This document shows, in pieces, positions 5,783 through 6,024 of a stretch of DNA of 6,024 bases. This DNA is from Thermoleophilia bacterium (lineage in GTDB: Bacteria > Actinomycetota > Thermoleophilia > Gaiellales > Gaiellaceae). Under the pieces are notes generated by a model. That model searched no databases. It was not told where the DNA came from and saw only the letters and a list, made by a program, of their open reading frames with translations. The first letter of the stretch is position 1. The number at the start of each line of letters is the position of its first letter. Where the stretch lies: assembly GCA_025934335.1 (NCBI GenBank), contig JAICYG010000156.1, positions 1 through 6,024 of the forward strand. Direction: 5' to 3'. The translations under genes and the position numbers were made by a program.

Positions 5783-6024
5783 CGACGGGCGTCCCGACGT
5801 GGACGTGCTCGAAGAGCCACTCCGCCTCGGGAACCTGCATGCGGATGCAGCCGTGGGAGGCGCTGTAGCCGATCGACGTCGGCGCGTCGGTGCCGTGGAT
5901 CCCGACGCCGGGTGAGTTCAGGCCCATCCAGCGCGTCCCGAGCGGGTTCCCGGGCCCCGGCGGCACCGGCTTCAGGCCCTTTGCCCATTCGTCGTACGTC
6001 GGCGGGTACCACCACGGGTCACGC
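5772..6024 (-). CDS. L,D-transpeptidase (YkuD domain), C-terminal part, 5' end outside the window
   Basis: The frame enters at the right edge and runs 83 residues to a TAG at 5774-5772. It is the C-terminal half of a YkuD catalytic domain: VPPGPGNPLGTRWMGL, then GIHGT and SASHGCIRM. These give the conserved first His (GIHGT) and the S-H-G-C-I-R motif, whose Cys is the catalytic nucleophile. The protein ends with VGTPVVIL, the usual terminal strand of the fold, so the 3' end is complete. The family forms 3-3 cross-links in peptidoglycan or attaches proteins to it, outside the cytoplasmic membrane. The Trp/Pro-rich start (DPWWYPP) is typical of actinobacterial members. The N-terminus, signal peptide and any peptidoglycan-binding domain lie outside the window. 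Confidence 0.95.
   Translation of the reverse strand, partial: RDPWWYPPTYDEWAKGLKPVPPGPGNPLGTRWMGLNSPGVGIHGTDAPTSIGYSASHGCIRMQVPEAEWLFEHVHVGTPVVIL

Overview
The window is very GC-rich DNA (roughly 70% by eye, with G or C in almost every third codon position) and densely packed with genes. Its mix points to a high-GC actinobacterium, most likely of the class Thermoleophilia (Gaiellales/Solirubrobacterales type). The evidence is a DUF1206 membrane protein, a PPGPGNPLGTRWMGL-type L,D-transpeptidase, GTG starts and a secreted protein with a Thr/Pro linker and Ala/Lys-rich tail. The placement is an inference from style, not from a marker-gene comparison.

Layout, left to right. A minus-strand gene running off the left edge (1-576) encodes a secreted type 1 copper (cupredoxin) protein. 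Divergent from it is a DUF1206 integral membrane protein (653-1486, +). The Holliday-junction resolution genes ruvC, ruvA and ruvB follow as a compact plus-strand operon (1522-3588). A minus-strand operon of three overlapping genes (5553-4247, continuing to 3585) comes next: an unrecognised 161-aa soluble protein, an unrecognised polytopic membrane protein, and a peptidase S51-like serine hydrolase. It meets ruvB tail to tail with a 4-bp overlap. A 74-aa two-helix membrane protein (5558-5782, +) diverges from the head of that operon with only 4 bp between the start codons. At the right edge is the C-terminal part of a minus-strand L,D-transpeptidase (6024-5772).

The best-understood unit is ruvCAB. 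RuvA binds the four-way junction, RuvB hexamers drive branch migration and RuvC cuts the junction. All catalytic motifs are present, and ruvC looks leaderless, with a TAACGT -10 element placed so that transcription would begin at the GTG start codon. The cupredoxin and L,D-transpeptidase act outside the membrane (electron transfer or copper binding, and peptidoglycan cross-linking).

Most of the window is ordinary. The parts worth a second look are the three-gene operon of unknown purpose and, inside its membrane protein, an Arg-rich block (codons 109-152) whose codon usage differs sharply from its flanks. I see no RNA genes, CRISPR arrays, complete mobile elements or convincing intrinsic terminators, and no gene-free stretch longer than about 80 bp.
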